A DNA stretch of 64,000 bases, from NCBI GenBank assembly GCA_011033025.1, contig WFMF01000101.1, positions 421,159 to 485,158 on the forward strand. The letters are read 5' to 3'. Both the position numbers and the translations under genes were made by a program. This document shows positions 1 through 11,290 of the stretch, in pieces. The stretch's first letter is position 1; each line of letters begins with the position of its first letter. The notes under the pieces are model-generated. The model was not told the DNA's origin, did not search any database, and saw nothing but the letters and a program-made list of their open reading frames with translations. This DNA is from Beroe forskalii. Lineage: Eukaryota > Ctenophora > Nuda > Beroida > Beroidae.

Positions 1-714
1 ATTCATCGTTTATTATTATACGCCTTCCAGACTCGTTTCAACGACCATTTTAGTTACGGTGTACGGTGTCGAAAAATTTCTGTGAAAAATAGCTCTGAAT
101 CAAACTTGATGTTTTGTTTGTTTATGTAAATACTTTGAATACAGACGGGGTTCATCACTTGTCCTACCCAAGGGCCAACTGGGAAGGGGCACTTGTTTCT
201 TCGGGGTCTATTATCCGGTTTCATGACATCAGCTGTGATCGTTTACCTTTGATAATGATCTCAGCTCTGCATGCCTTGTCTATTATCCAATCTGGGGTTG
301 AATTGAGAAACACACTCACAAAGTCTCGGCTACGCCTCAGCCACGTAAGTTACGAACAATGAAAACTTCGCCGTGAATAAACTGCTTGTTACATCCTCTC
401 ATTACTATATCCCTCGTTTATAAACCTCCTAATTTGGATATCTCGGTCATGTTTTAATTTTTCTTTTGAAGTTGTGGTGAATTAAATCGCACTGAGATCC
501 TCATTGTTCGTCGCCCCGTTAAAAGGATTCGCGAGAATTCTGCTAAAATCCTCCCAGCAGCAGCCACAGCTGTATAGATATTATACTATTATAAGTGTGT
601 CGACCCCGAGAGTGGTAAAACTGTTTCTCTGGAGTCCGGGATCGGGCTGAGTGTTTTGATTGTTGTCAGTACAGCGTTTATAACTATAAGTGACTACTGT
701 ATAGTCACGCGGTA
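1..714. other. Intergenic, nothing recognised
   Basis: I see no coding exon, RNA gene or clear repeat here. An 82-codon open frame at 114-362 has no recognisable motif and is taken as chance. Confidence 0.5.
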
Positions 715-717
715 ATA

Positions 718-888
718 TACGGTAAATACACACTTGGGTGTGTAATTACCACATTAATTCCACGAGCTTGCGAGTGGAATTCATGCAATAAATGCACGAG
801 CTTGCGAGTGCATTTATTGGAGTAATTGCACGAGCTTGCGAGTGCAATTACGATGGTAATTTACACACCCAAGTGTGTATTTACTGTA
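718..888. repeat. Three-hairpin cloverleaf palindrome
   Basis: An outer inverted repeat (718-750 with 855-888, about 33 bp, one mismatch and one indel) encloses three hairpins. Stems are 756-763/774-781 (8 bp), 787-797/808-818 (11 bp) and 822-831/842-851 (10 bp). The stems differ in sequence, yet all three loops are GAGCTTGCGA and all share the core CACGAGCTTGCGAGTG. The copy at 29.46 kb has the same layout with one loop substitution. Confidence 0.85.
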
Positions 889-1752
889 TTATTACCCTGC
901 CATATATGAATCATTCAAAGGAGACGGTTTGAAACTTAGAAACATACGGATGAACGTATTGCGTATTCGAACCCAATGTTTTATGAACAATAGCTAGGTA
1001 GGGATGAATTTGTAAAAGGGATGAATTTGTAAAAGTCAACATCACATCGTCATCAGGGTCAATTCAGCGAATACTCAAACTCTCAAAAGACCAAAATATG
1101 ATAGAACCAGCGCCCAGCATTGATGCATACTGTTAGTGTATGATGTAGTGTATGTACTTTACAAAAATTTTGTTATGATCTTTCATCGCCATCAAAAACA
1201 TGAATCATGAAAGTTAAGTAGGTACTCAATCAAAAACAAAACAATTCACTCCACAACCATATAAGAAACGAAAACTGACAGATAGAAATGACGGCGCACA
1301 GTAATAATGCAAATGAAATTGATAAAATGGAGCAATACACCATATATATGGCGCCATAAGTCTGCGTTATATCTCTAACACTAGATAAATATTGAATAAA
1401 CATTGGAACCCAGATGGAGTTATCAAGCGCGTCTAGGTGGCGCCATTCAGGTATATACGATAGCAGTCCTTTAATATCTAATTTATATTTAATCTTGTGT
1501 TGCCCTATAATATCGTTAAGATATATTATCGTATTTTATCTATTGTGCTCCTTATTTACTTTATCTTGTGCTACCGAATGTACCATAACATATATCGTAC
1601 CGAACATATTGTGCTCCTTATCGCTATTTTATCTTGTGTCACAGTATACATGCGGTTAAGAATAAATTACATCGAATCGTTTTTTATATGAAAAGTGCGA
1701 TAACAGATATCATGGGAGGTTATTATTATCCTATTTACCTCCTCACATAGAT

Positions 1753-1930
1753 CAGGGACGTAGCCAGAGGGTATGCAGACTATGCATTGCACACTCTGAA
1801 AAAGTTCCTTGCATAGTCTCAAATTTTGAGAAAATTGCTAATTATAGCTAATTAGGCTTAATTTTACTGCCAGATGCATACCCTAGAAACACTTTGCATA
1901 CCCTGGCCTCGAACCCTAGCTACGTTACTG
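1753..1930. mobile_element. hAT-type MITE nested in copy 1
   Basis: This 178-bp insertion is absent from the second copy of the host element, which shows the empty site. It is bounded by a perfect 8-bp direct repeat, ACATAGAT (1745-1752 and 1931-1938). Its ends are imperfect inverted repeats starting CAGGGACGTAGC on the left and CAGTAACGTAGC read inward from the right. An 8-bp target duplication with CAGGG-CGTA type ends is typical of hAT transposons. It has no coding capacity. Confidence 0.85.
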
Positions 1931-2166
1931 ACATAGATAGCAAATAGGTTAGAATCGTGCGAATGGCCGTTTCAGAAAATTTGTAGTAATTCAACAGTAG
2001 TAATTCAACAGTTGGGAATAGTAATTCAACACTTGAATAGTAATTCAATAGTTGAGGTGTAGTAATTACACACTTGACAGTAATTCAACTGCTGGGTACG
2101 GTGTAATTTCATGATTAATATTGCTCAAAAATTCGAAAAGTAATTACACTGCAGGGTAATAATATG

Positions 2167-3688
2167 AGCAACTCACCTTGTCGTTAAAAGTAAACAGTCT
2201 ATTCAATACACGTGTTCAATATGTTGCGTATATATTAAGCCTGTGATATTACTAAACCATGGCCTTGCCGGGATGAAATTTGCGCGGCGTCCACTGCATT
2301 GCACCGAATATCTCATCCGTAGCTCGTGTAAAAGCCATTACCACCTCCTCTCAAAAACTCAGGCATTCTGTGCAGACTCAGGTGAGTCAGGTGGTGGTGC
2401 TGAGACTCCGTCAGCAGTGCCCCAGACAATGAACCCTCCCTGTTTACATTAGAGTTGCGCCACCACATAATGCGTCCCTGCCACACGGCCATATATAACC
2501 ACCGCACAGTCTAGTCTTCATGCTGTCTTTTTCATTGTCAAACTCTCTCACGCAACCCTTTCACCCTCCTCCACGGAAAATATCTCAGACATCATGAATT
2601 GAACTGTAAACAATGCAAGCTGAAAGTATAAATATAATTGGTCAATGATCGGCTACAAATAAATATGGAGCGTCGAATGATTACGCATTAAATTCGATCG
2701 GTATTTCCTTTGTTACTGGAATGGTTCGATCGAGTCTCTGTCCTCTGGTCCCACTCAACTACACAAGTCTTAATGAAATTTTCAAACTTTAAACCGCCGG
2801 TATTTTATTCAGCTTTTGCAACATATTCGTGTTCTCAAGTGACAAGTCCGTCTCACAACAGCATTATATTTGACAACCTTCTAGCGGGGATCGTCGGATT
2901 TGATTTTGCGGGTGTTATAGCCGCTTATTTAATGGAAATCATCGACGTTCGGTCTTGCAGATTCGGCTCAAATAGATTTGTGACCAAGCCAATGAATGTT
3001 ACACATAAAATAATTCCCGAAGGGATATTTAAGAGCATATATTAAGGCATAAGCATATTGTTTAAAACCGAATACCGGTATATCGGAATATATTGGTAAA
3101 TATTCCCTTACGCAATGTGTCCTCCAAAACTCTACTACTATAACATGTTGCCATTAGCAGCTACTTAGATGCATTACCTTAAACACCTGTTGCAATCAAT
3201 TTGTCAGTCAGGCTGACCTGTGCTTTACCTCCTTAAATTTAATTAGCTGTCGAGAACGCATTTGAAAGGTATTTATTTAGAGTTATTCTGGTCTTACGTA
3301 TTTGAATCTTTAATGCAGCTCCATAAACACAGACACTTGCACCTATTGGGTTCAGTTTTGTCCTATCATGTCCATAATGTAGATTGTAATGGAATTTGTT
3401 GCACGAGGAATGTATCGGTTTTAGACCCGCAGCGAAGGGCGAAGGCCTAAAACAATATGGACCCGATCAGGCAAAGGCCGTGTATTAGTGTCACCCATGA
3501 AAACGTCAGTCAAGAGATTAACTGGTAACTGTAAGAGGTATGAGGTTTATTCAGTTTTAAGACGTGTACTTTGATAGAAAGTAGACAGAAATTATATTAT
3601 CTTAGAAAGAGGCCAAGGTTCTTGTACGAGGGTTTGCATCCAAGTTAAGAGGTTCTGTAATCTGTATTCAAGTTCCTGTTCAAGTTCC
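2167..3688. other. Intergenic, no supported gene
   Basis: Only short open frames lacking known motifs occur here, including 111 codons at 2710-3045. A hairpin lies at 3420-3454: GTTTTAG pairs with CTAAAAC around GGGCGAAGGCC. Confidence 0.4.
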
Positions 3689-3835
3689 AAGTGCGTTGTT
3701 ACTTGTTACGGTAGTTGTTACTTGTTACGGTAGTTGTTAGTTGTTACGGTAGTTGTTACTTGTTACGGTAGTTGTTACTTGTTACGGTAGTTGTTACCTG
3801 TTACGGTAGCTGTTACTTGTTACGGTACTTGTCAT
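3689..3835. repeat. 19-bp minisatellite, block 1
   Basis: Tandem copies of GTTGTTACTTGTTACGGTA with few changes. A second block of the same repeat lies at 4214-4322, so the DNA between the blocks probably inserted into, or was duplicated within, one array. Confidence 0.85.
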
Positions 3836-3859
3836 GCCATTACACACTTTTTCGAGCTA

Positions 3860-4200
3860 GTGGGGGCCAAGGCCTCCCCCCTAGATTTTTTCTAGGGGGG
3901 GCTTTTGAAAACTACGGGGGGCCAAAATTTACAGAAGCAAATTTACATTTTCCATAGCCCTACTTTTCACAATTTTGCATAAAAATACGACTAAAATCAT
4001 ATTTTATTCATTGATTCAACTCTAAAAAAGGTGAATTTCAGGAAAATTTCTGTCTAAATGAACTAAATTTTCACTTCCTTTCTATGTTCAAATTTTTGAG
4101 AAAATCTTAGGTAGGGCCGAGGCCCCCCCCTAAGATTTTTCTAGAGGGGGCCTTTTGAAAACTAGGGGGGGCCTGCCCCCCCCCCCCCCTAGGGGGAGCC
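3860..4200. repeat. G/C-run element between minisatellite blocks
   Basis: Two related segments (about 3862-3925 and 4108-4170) each contain a GGCC core, a C-run, a short TAGATTTTTCTAG-like hairpin and a G-run followed by CTTTTGAAAACTA. The segment ends in a 14-C homopolymer. This is direct duplication of a hairpin-prone unit, with no coding potential. Confidence 0.55.
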
Positions 4201-4213
4201 GTGTAGTCCCATG

Positions 4214-4322
4214 GTACTTGTTACTTGTTACGGTAGCTGTTACTTGTTACGGTACTTGTTACTTGTTACGGTACTTGTTACTTGTTACGGTACTTGTTAC
4301 TTGTTACGGTAGTTGTTACGGA
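4214..4322. repeat. 19-bp minisatellite, block 2
   Basis: Continuation of the TTGTTACTTGTTACGGTA array seen at 3689-3835, with GGTACTTG replacing GGTAGTTG in several units. Confidence 0.85.
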
Positions 4323-5517
4323 TGGTGGTGTTTTTTCAGGAACACGAGAGTAAGCCCTTCTGTCACACCTGTTACCAAAAGCTATTTGGGGTAAGCAACC
4401 GAGACCGTTAACTAGTTTGGCATTGGTCCCAGTCACATTGGTCACATTAATAGAAGTGACACCAGTGCTAGCATTGTTTCAATATTTGAACTAGAAAACA
4501 AAGCTTCCCGGAAGGTGGTTCAACCTGGATCCATCAAAATATAATGGAATAGACAAAAAATAGACTGAATCAATTCAATTCCAATTTGGATACTTTTGTG
4601 ATCATTTTATTGCGTTATATAACTGCTATACGTTTGTTTTTTTTTCTTATATATGCCATGTTACCGATAAGGTTTCAATTTTATAAAAAATGATTTCTTA
4701 TTACCATTCTTTTTTATATTTTGTTATTAGGAATACTTAATTAATAAAGGGATCTTTTATTCAATTTCTTTTATAATTTTAAAATATTCATCCAATAAAT
4801 ATAAGGAATATGAATATATGTTAAGTCGACAATATTGCTGACAGTAAAAATTGCAGACGGATATGATTGACAATATGACGCATGATGTTCTTGCAAACAA
4901 GCTTGATTTCCAATTTTTCGTTATGAAATTTACTACAAAAGAATTCGTTATATTGATATTGACAGTTGAAAATGATTAAATATTTGAAAATCGCTACTTT
5001 CGTGCGATATCTCGAATCATCATCACATCTTTCAAAAGGTTTCGAAGTAACTATTTTTTCCGGAGCCGAAGTTGACTTTTTTGACCAAAGCCCTGCAAAT
5101 TTCGGTCGTTTCATGAAATTATCAGTTTATTATATTGCGTGGCGCAGGAATTATGATAATATTCACGGTCACCTGCATGTTAACTTCAGAGGCCACTTCC
5201 ATGTCAATGTTCAATATTCAATGAAGGATAAAAATAGCTGGACAGCCTGAAGTGGCTACAGTAGCATTCATCACTATCACTTCCATTCGTTGCAAGGAGA
5301 TCACCCTATATCATTTCTTTGACATGATTGATACTCCCTTTGAATCAGTAGTTGGCAACAGTGCAACACATTTGAAGACATTCAAAATATACCAATCAAA
5401 ACCACCATTATTATTTTGGGGCTTGGGCGTTTCCACTTTTCAATGCCCTTATATTTGCATCTTTCGTGCTTTTAACGTCCGATTATACATCGTTAATTTG
5501 GTTATACTTAGGATAAG
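4323..5517. other. Intergenic AT-rich stretch
   Basis: No gene recognised. Overlapping open frames on both strands around 4821-5250 (94-97 codons) show no motif and no exon signals. Confidence 0.4.
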
Positions 5518-5738
5518 CCTAGGAACGATACTGAGCAACAATGCACCATCATTTCACCCTAAAATACTCCAATACTAGGAATGATACTGAGCAACCATGC
5601 ACCATCATTTCACCCTAAAATACTCCAATACTAGGAATGATACTGAGCAACCATGCACCATCATTTCACACTAAAATACTCCAATACTAGGAATGATACT
5701 GAGCAACCATGCACCATCATTTCACACTAAAATACTCC
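5518..5738. repeat. 56-bp tandem repeat, four units
   Basis: Four head-to-tail units of 56 bp beginning ACTAGGAATGATACTGAGCA, the first slightly diverged. Units 3 and 4 share a C-to-A change, so the array grew by stepwise duplication. Confidence 0.9.
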
Positions 5739-7736
5739 AAACATATATTGATCCTGATACCGAGTACCGGTTATCTCTACCTGCGTTACTGATGGATTGT
5801 GTTGAAATTTTATAATGTAATCTAGCTTTCTGATACATTATATTTTGATAGACTTTCATATAATTTGTTTTACTTTCCATTTATAGGGCAATTTTGTCAA
5901 ATTTCGTTGCCAAGCTGTTATGCCCTTTGCCCAAACATATTCCATTGTTACAGAAATGACCCTTTTTCTATCATTAAAAACCAATGACCATGCCCTTTGC
6001 CCTATGATTTCACATATGATGCCAAAACTCCGAAGCATCGAAATTGGACTAATTTGCCTTTTCTTTGAATGTAATAAAACAACGTTGGTTTGGTACAGGT
6101 GCTAAATCTAGTGTCCTCAAAAGTGGGGGTTTTTAATGGACAAGATATTCCGTTTGCAAATGAATCAGCTTCAAAAGTTTAATGAGGGGGTAGGGTACGA
6201 ACTACGATAAAAGGGCGAGGTTTGAAGAAAGGAGGTGAAACGTCTTGTTTTTTCAAAAGCCAGAAAGAGCCAAGAAAGGAATCAAAATTCAGCAATTTAG
6301 CTATATATATCACATGCAAGCATGCCTCAGCTGACGTAGAAATGTGTGAGGACATTAATTTGAGAATTTTAACTTCTATAATTCCACCTATGTTGGATGA
6401 CTTCAGTCTTTCAGGACTCGTGCCTTATTATACGGTTTGATGTGGTACCACAAGATATGATGGCCTGAATCATGAATGACAGTTGACACCTCTATAATTC
6501 TAGCAATAGCTGTGGCAGGCTGTGGCAGTTTTTATTAATATTCCCGCAATCTCGCAAGGATTGAAACGGCTGCTAATTTTAACATATCGTCATAATATAT
6601 CGTAATATGAAGTCGTCTATTATGCATCATGACAGGTAATACGTTTTCTGACATCGTTTGAAATTATAGCTTCTGGCACGTGTCAGTATTCATAAGTTCA
6701 CAGCTGACCAAACTGTAATTTTCGGTATACCGAATTAATAGTTTTTGGGAAATCTCTCCACGCCTACTGGTGCAAAAGCCTTGGTCAAATGATAAATGAT
6801 TCCGGAGCCCATTGGACATTTTGATTAATGATTGCATATTTGTTATTCGTTATTGTCTGGACGAAAAATATTTGTGGACAACAATGTGGTGGTGTTTCAT
6901 CCACCTTGCCATGAAATTGCTTTACTATACTAATAAACTTTTAATACCTATATTCGCATTTAAGTACAACCATGAAGTACAGTCCCTTAGTATCGTCCTG
7001 TATTATATTTTCCTGTTTAATACAATCCCATAATAAAGTATGGTTTAAATTAGCTTAGAGCTGATCAAAAGAATAGGTAATCCCTGACTAAAAGTTTCTT
7101 GATATCATTTCTGGTTTTTGAGCTTTGTAGCTTCTTAGCCACAACCAGTTCTATTTATTCCTCTACCACTTATTCCTCTTAGCTCAAGCTGTTACAACGT
7201 GAAATTTGGGCAAATCATTGCTTTGTGTAACCACCATAATCCAAGGCTAGATTTTCTTAGACATATGTGTGAACTTTTGAGTGCGCTTGGATCGATTGAA
7301 TTTGAATTGGGGGTCGACTGAGATGTGCAAAACGCTATTTACTGTTCGCATATATTAACATTCAAAAGAATTCATGTCGATCTATGAGTATGTGGCCCGC
7401 CTCCTCCTCCTCCTTCTCCTCCGATTAATACGTCTACCCTGCCTGATTTTATTGGTTTTGCGTATATTATAACCAGTGGTTTATAGATGGTAATACAATT
7501 TTACCATGAAATGTCGACGTTGACGTTATGTTTTGTGTTTAAAATATCCACAAGCATATTAACCATTCTCTGGACTTTGGCCACACATCTCGATGACTTC
7601 CCCCGACCAGGGGCGTTACGAAAGTAGGATCTTAGTTAGGGCAACTCGATGACACTCCTTTAACTTTACTCCCCTTTAGCGATCAATAGCTGCACTCTCA
7701 GAGAGGTCCAGTACTGCCACACACAGTGGTGTTAGT
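5739..7736. other. Intergenic, no supported gene
   Basis: Short unrecognised open frames only. A local duplication repeats ATGCCCTTTGCCC at about 5919 and 5990. Confidence 0.4.
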
Positions 7737-8190
7737 ATCTCACGTGATCTCTGACACGTGACCTCTGACACGTGATCTCTGACACGTGAACTCTAACACG
7801 TGATCTCTGACACGTGATCCCTGACGCGTGACCTCTGACACGTGAACTCTAACACGTGATCTCTGACACGTGATCCCTGACACGTGACATCTGACACGTG
7901 ATCTCTGAAACGTGACCTCTGACACGTGATCCCTGACACGTGACCTCTGACACGTGACCTCTGACACGTGATCTCTGACACGTGACCTCTAACACGTGAT
8001 CTCTGACACGTGATCCCTGACGCGTGATCTCTGACACGTGAACTCTGACACGTGATCTCTGACACGTGATCCCTGACACGTGATCTCTGAAACGTGATCT
8101 CTGACGCGTGACCTCTGAAAAGTGACCTCTGACACGTGATCTCTGACACGTGATCTCTGAAACGTGATCTCTGACGCGTGACCTCTGACG
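7737..8190. repeat. 14-bp CACGTG (E-box) satellite upstream of a GPCR
   Basis: About 32 tandem units of roughly CTCTGACACGTGAT. Most contain the palindrome CACGTG, the E-box bound by bHLH factors of the MYC/USF/MITF class; some are CGCGTG or AACGTG variants. The array ends about 80 bp before the receptor start codon at 8269. The period is not a multiple of three, which explains long open frames in all three minus-strand frames; these are not genes. A regulatory role is inference from motif and position. Confidence 0.9.
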
Positions 8191-8268
8191 CTTGAACTCG
8201 GTTACACCTTTACTCTGTTACACCTGTACTCTGTTACACGTTTCTAACGTGGGATTGTCTTGGATACC

Positions 8269-10698
8269 ATGGCGGGGAACACGACTACAGATTGGCCCAC
8301 AACACTGACAGCTCTTGACTTCTCACACAGCATTACTGCGGGAACGACCCTCCTTGGCAACCACAACCGATCCTTAATGTTCCTCCTGACCGTGGTCAAC
8401 ACTTGCATCTGTGTCATTGCTGTCGTCAGTGAGTTTAGTTTTGCTTGAACAGAATTTATATCTCCGATCATTTCTATGAAAATTTAACATGCGTGACCTA
8501 TTCAGCCCGAATTGTTTTATCGAACATACCCATCAGTATATGTCGATATCATCCAACTTATTTTGGAAAATTAGAACAGCAGAATTGAGAATTTGAGAAT
8601 GTGTTTTCACCCCCCCCCACACACCAACTCATCACCCTGCTATCCTCAGCTAACTGCTGGGCACTGCGTTACCTGAACTACCTGCGCGTGAGGGGTGGCG
8701 CGTGTCGGGCGACCACTGTCGTCCTGGCGTGCCTCACTCTCGTGGACCTGACACGGGGTGTCACGGACTCCGAGTTCCTGCTCTTCTACCTCTTCGTGGA
8801 CAGCAACGCTCTCATCATTGAGGTATGATGCTCACTTTAAGATGATTGCAAATGGGGGGGTTACAGGACTCAATGGGTGGTATGCATAGCTAGGGAATCT
8901 CTTATTTAAGATGCTGAGATGCTGGCAACTGGAGGGGAGTATAGGACTCATCATTGAGGTATAATTCTCACTGTAAGATGATTGCAAATGGGGGTGGGGG
9001 GTACGGGACTCATCATTTAGGTATAATGCACTCTGAGATGATGGTAGCTGGGGGTATAGGACTCATTATTGAGGTATGATGCACTGAGATGCAGGCAACT
9101 GGAGGGAGGGGTGTATGATACTCGTTCCCATCTCAGAATCTGAGTCAGTCCTCCCGGGCTGAGGATGACATGCCCCCTGGGGCAGTTTCACCGGGAGACT
9201 GGCTGGAGCTCTCACAGATCCCAACTCCCCTTGGATGATGAAATCAGTGAAAAAGCAAACAATCCAATTCATGTTTTTCATTTTGCTCCAAATTAATTTC
9301 AAGTGACAAGTACACATCGATCTTAATTCACAAATAGAATTTTTGCAGACATTTGTCTTTCTCTAAAGCACAAAACATTACCAGTCATGTGATATTATGA
9401 TTGTTAATATCAGATTATGATTTTCAGAACTGGTGCCCCATGTTTGCGATGATGGAGTGTCTGCCTGCGATTACCCTCTCCATCGCCCTCTTCCTTGCCC
9501 TCCTCAAGTCTGCTGTGATGGTTGCTCCTTTCCAGATCAAGAGATACCTCACCAACAAGAATACCTGCGCTATCCTATTCTTCATTTTCCTCTCCAAGGT
9601 AACATTCCATAAGTTCTAATGTGTTTCGTTGTAAATGAAGAGCGTATAATGTCTTTGTTCACGAATTAAGTTCCTGATTCGTGAGAATCATCTATATCCG
9701 TCACTACAATGTATTCAATATATCTGAACATTCCAGATGCTGTACACTGGGATTAGGATACGGATGTGGGGCGTGACGTTTAACCGGTTCTCAGTCGAGT
9801 GTATGATCAACGACCACTACACCACTATCCAGGTACTGATTAGCCTCACTCCCGGTCACCCCCGGTGGTGACCGGGGGTCCTGATTAATTCCTGATTAAT
9901 TCCTGTTTTATAATTCCCCTGGTGGTAGACTCAAGTTCCTTGCATAGTTTCACCTTCGAAACATTATATTTCACTGACAGAGTGAAGTGTCATAATTCGT
10001 AGGGTGTATCTTTATATCCACGATCAATTCTGAGAATTAATTCGATATTGTTGAGTTTTTTGAACCCCCGCTATATCCTAGGTTTTTTGAACCCCCGCTA
10101 TATCCTAGGTTTACACATCATTCGTTCTGAACTACGAGTTAGTTCTAATCCTCCTCATGATAGCAACAGTGTTCATTGTCTACAACCAGAACAGAGCTGG
10201 ATCAAAGATGCGACCACCAAACGGTCGGTATTTTTAGTAAAACTTATTGCTTATTTGAATTTTACGTTTATAGTTTCGAAAATTTTGCGTCAGACGACGT
10301 CATATAAAATTTATTGAACTAGCTCTTCAAAAACCCTGTTGTGTTCTCACTTTACATCACTGCAGTGTTCCCTGACCTGTCCTTTCCCCACAGAAGCACA
10401 GCGAGTAACGATGATCCGGTGCGCGGTGTTTATAATCTCCACGTGTATAGGGTGCTACAGCATCTTCATCGCGTGGCGCATGATCCTGATCCACAACATC
10501 ACGCTGCCTCCTGTCCTGTTCTACAACCTGAAGTACATCAAGCTGAGTGCTGACCACATCCTCCTGAACTTTAACGCGGCCATCAATCCCCTCATGTACA
10601 TCATAAACAATCACTCCATCAAGACAAAGCTCTCCAAGATGCACCGACAAGTACAGCAGGGCGTGCCAAGGGTCCTTAACAACGCTTCCAAGTTATAG
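8269..10698 (+). CDS. Orphan rhodopsin-like (class A) GPCR, six exons
   Basis: Joining 8269-8428, 8650-8822, 9428-9598, 9737-9832, 10109-10223 and 10394-10698 gives one frame of 339 residues with GT-AG junctions and matching phases. The short N-terminus carries glycosylation sites (NTT, NRS), and seven hydrophobic segments follow. Class A signs are an Asp in TM2 (LTLVDLT), Cys114 at the start of TM3 paired in principle with Cys190 in the second extracellular loop, and NPLMY (303-307) in TM7. The DRY motif at the end of TM3 is replaced by Lys-Ser-Ala (138-140), and TM6 lacks the usual CWxP proline, so G-protein coupling may be unusual. The ligand is unknown. The start is the first ATG in frame, just after the CACGTG satellite. 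AATAAA lies near 10,884. The donor of exon 5 (GTCGGT) is weak. Confidence 0.85.
8808..9110 (+). repeat. Tandem copies of the exon 2/intron 2 junction
   Basis: The exon 2 end with its donor (CTCATCATTGAG|GTATGATG, 8811-8828) recurs within the intron at about 8948, 9008 and 9060, each followed by similar DNA (GAGATG...GCAACTGG...GGGG). The intron therefore contains decoy copies of its own 5' splice site at irregular spacing. Confidence 0.75.
9849..9885. repeat. GC-rich hairpin after exon 4
   Basis: CCCGGTCAC pairs with GTGACCGGG around a C/G-rich loop, starting 15 bp after the exon 4 donor. The RNA could fold next to the splice site. Confidence 0.6.
10055..10108 (+). repeat. Duplicated 27-bp splice-acceptor segment
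   Basis: Two perfect 27-bp copies (10,055-10,081 and 10,082-10,108), each starting GTTTTTTGAACCCCCGC and ending in TATATCCTAG. The second copy supplies the acceptor of GPCR exon 5. Using the first acceptor would add GTT TTT TGA, an immediate in-frame stop. Confidence 0.85.
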
Positions 10699-10756
10699 CT
10701 TTGAAAGGGCGTATTATGCACCTCAGACCTTTATAGTTGTACCAATCATTTACTTT

Positions 10757-11165
10757 TTGGCACTGTAGTGCGTTTTAAACTTCATTACGCACTGTTGTGC
10801 GTATTCATCACTTGGTTGTTTTGCTTCAATGAAGTCGATATCATTTTTGAGTTTGAATCATTATTTACTGCAGAAAAATTCGAATAAATATCGGAAATCA
10901 ATTTGTTTGATTATTTGCTTAAATCAATTTATTTATTTATTTAATAACTGTATAATCGACAATTAGTGAAAGTGATCACTTAGTCATAGTGATAGATTAT
11001 GCACCTATCGAGCATGTTTTTGCAGTGCTTCAATTTCAAAATCCCAATCCGGTATAGGCACCAATGTACCGTTCGTAATAAATTATTACGCACTGTAGTG
11101 CTATAATCCTGATTTATTACGCAATTTAGTTCATAATAATTTATTACGGTGCAGTGGAATAGTGC
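10757..11165. repeat. Cluster of GCAC-TGTAGTGC palindromes
   Basis: Short palindromes of one type recur: GCACTGTAGTGC (about 10,760), TACGCACTGTTGTGCGTA (about 10,786), ACGCACTGTAGTGC (about 11,089), and a weaker form near 11,150. They flank AT-rich DNA downstream of the GPCR. Confidence 0.6.
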
Positions 11166-11290
11166 GTTAAAATTTTATTTACTTCGCTCGATACGATAGA
11201 GCCAGTTATACCTTCATATCATCATTTAAAACATTTCCTTGTGTTTGAAAATATCCCCATTTTAACGAGTTAGGTTGGTGCATAATGAAG

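Larger units (their letters stand above)
715..2166 (+). mobile_element. Cloverleaf-headed non-autonomous element, copy 1
   Basis: The same sequence occurs at 29,454-30,734 in the same orientation, nearly identical over about 1.27 kb, with unrelated DNA outside both copies. Three parts are visible: a 170-bp head of nested palindromes (718-888), an AT-rich body of about 1 kb with no significant open frame, and a tail (about 1983-2160) of degenerate direct repeats based on AGTAATTCAACAGTTG. The tail ends in GCAGGGTAATAATATG, partly complementary to the right edge of the head. No transposase is present, so it would need factors supplied elsewhere. I see no clear target-site duplication and cannot assign a superfamily. 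This copy is 186 bp longer because of a nested MITE. Confidence 0.8.

Noticed and set aside
2710-3045. 111-codon open frame
   Set aside because: No motif, no splice context and no acceptor-like leader as seen at the real genes.
7740-8149. Three overlapping minus-strand open frames of 75-118 codons
   Set aside because: They are products of the 14-bp satellite, whose period leaves all three frames open; the proteins are monotonous VRDHVSE-type repeats.
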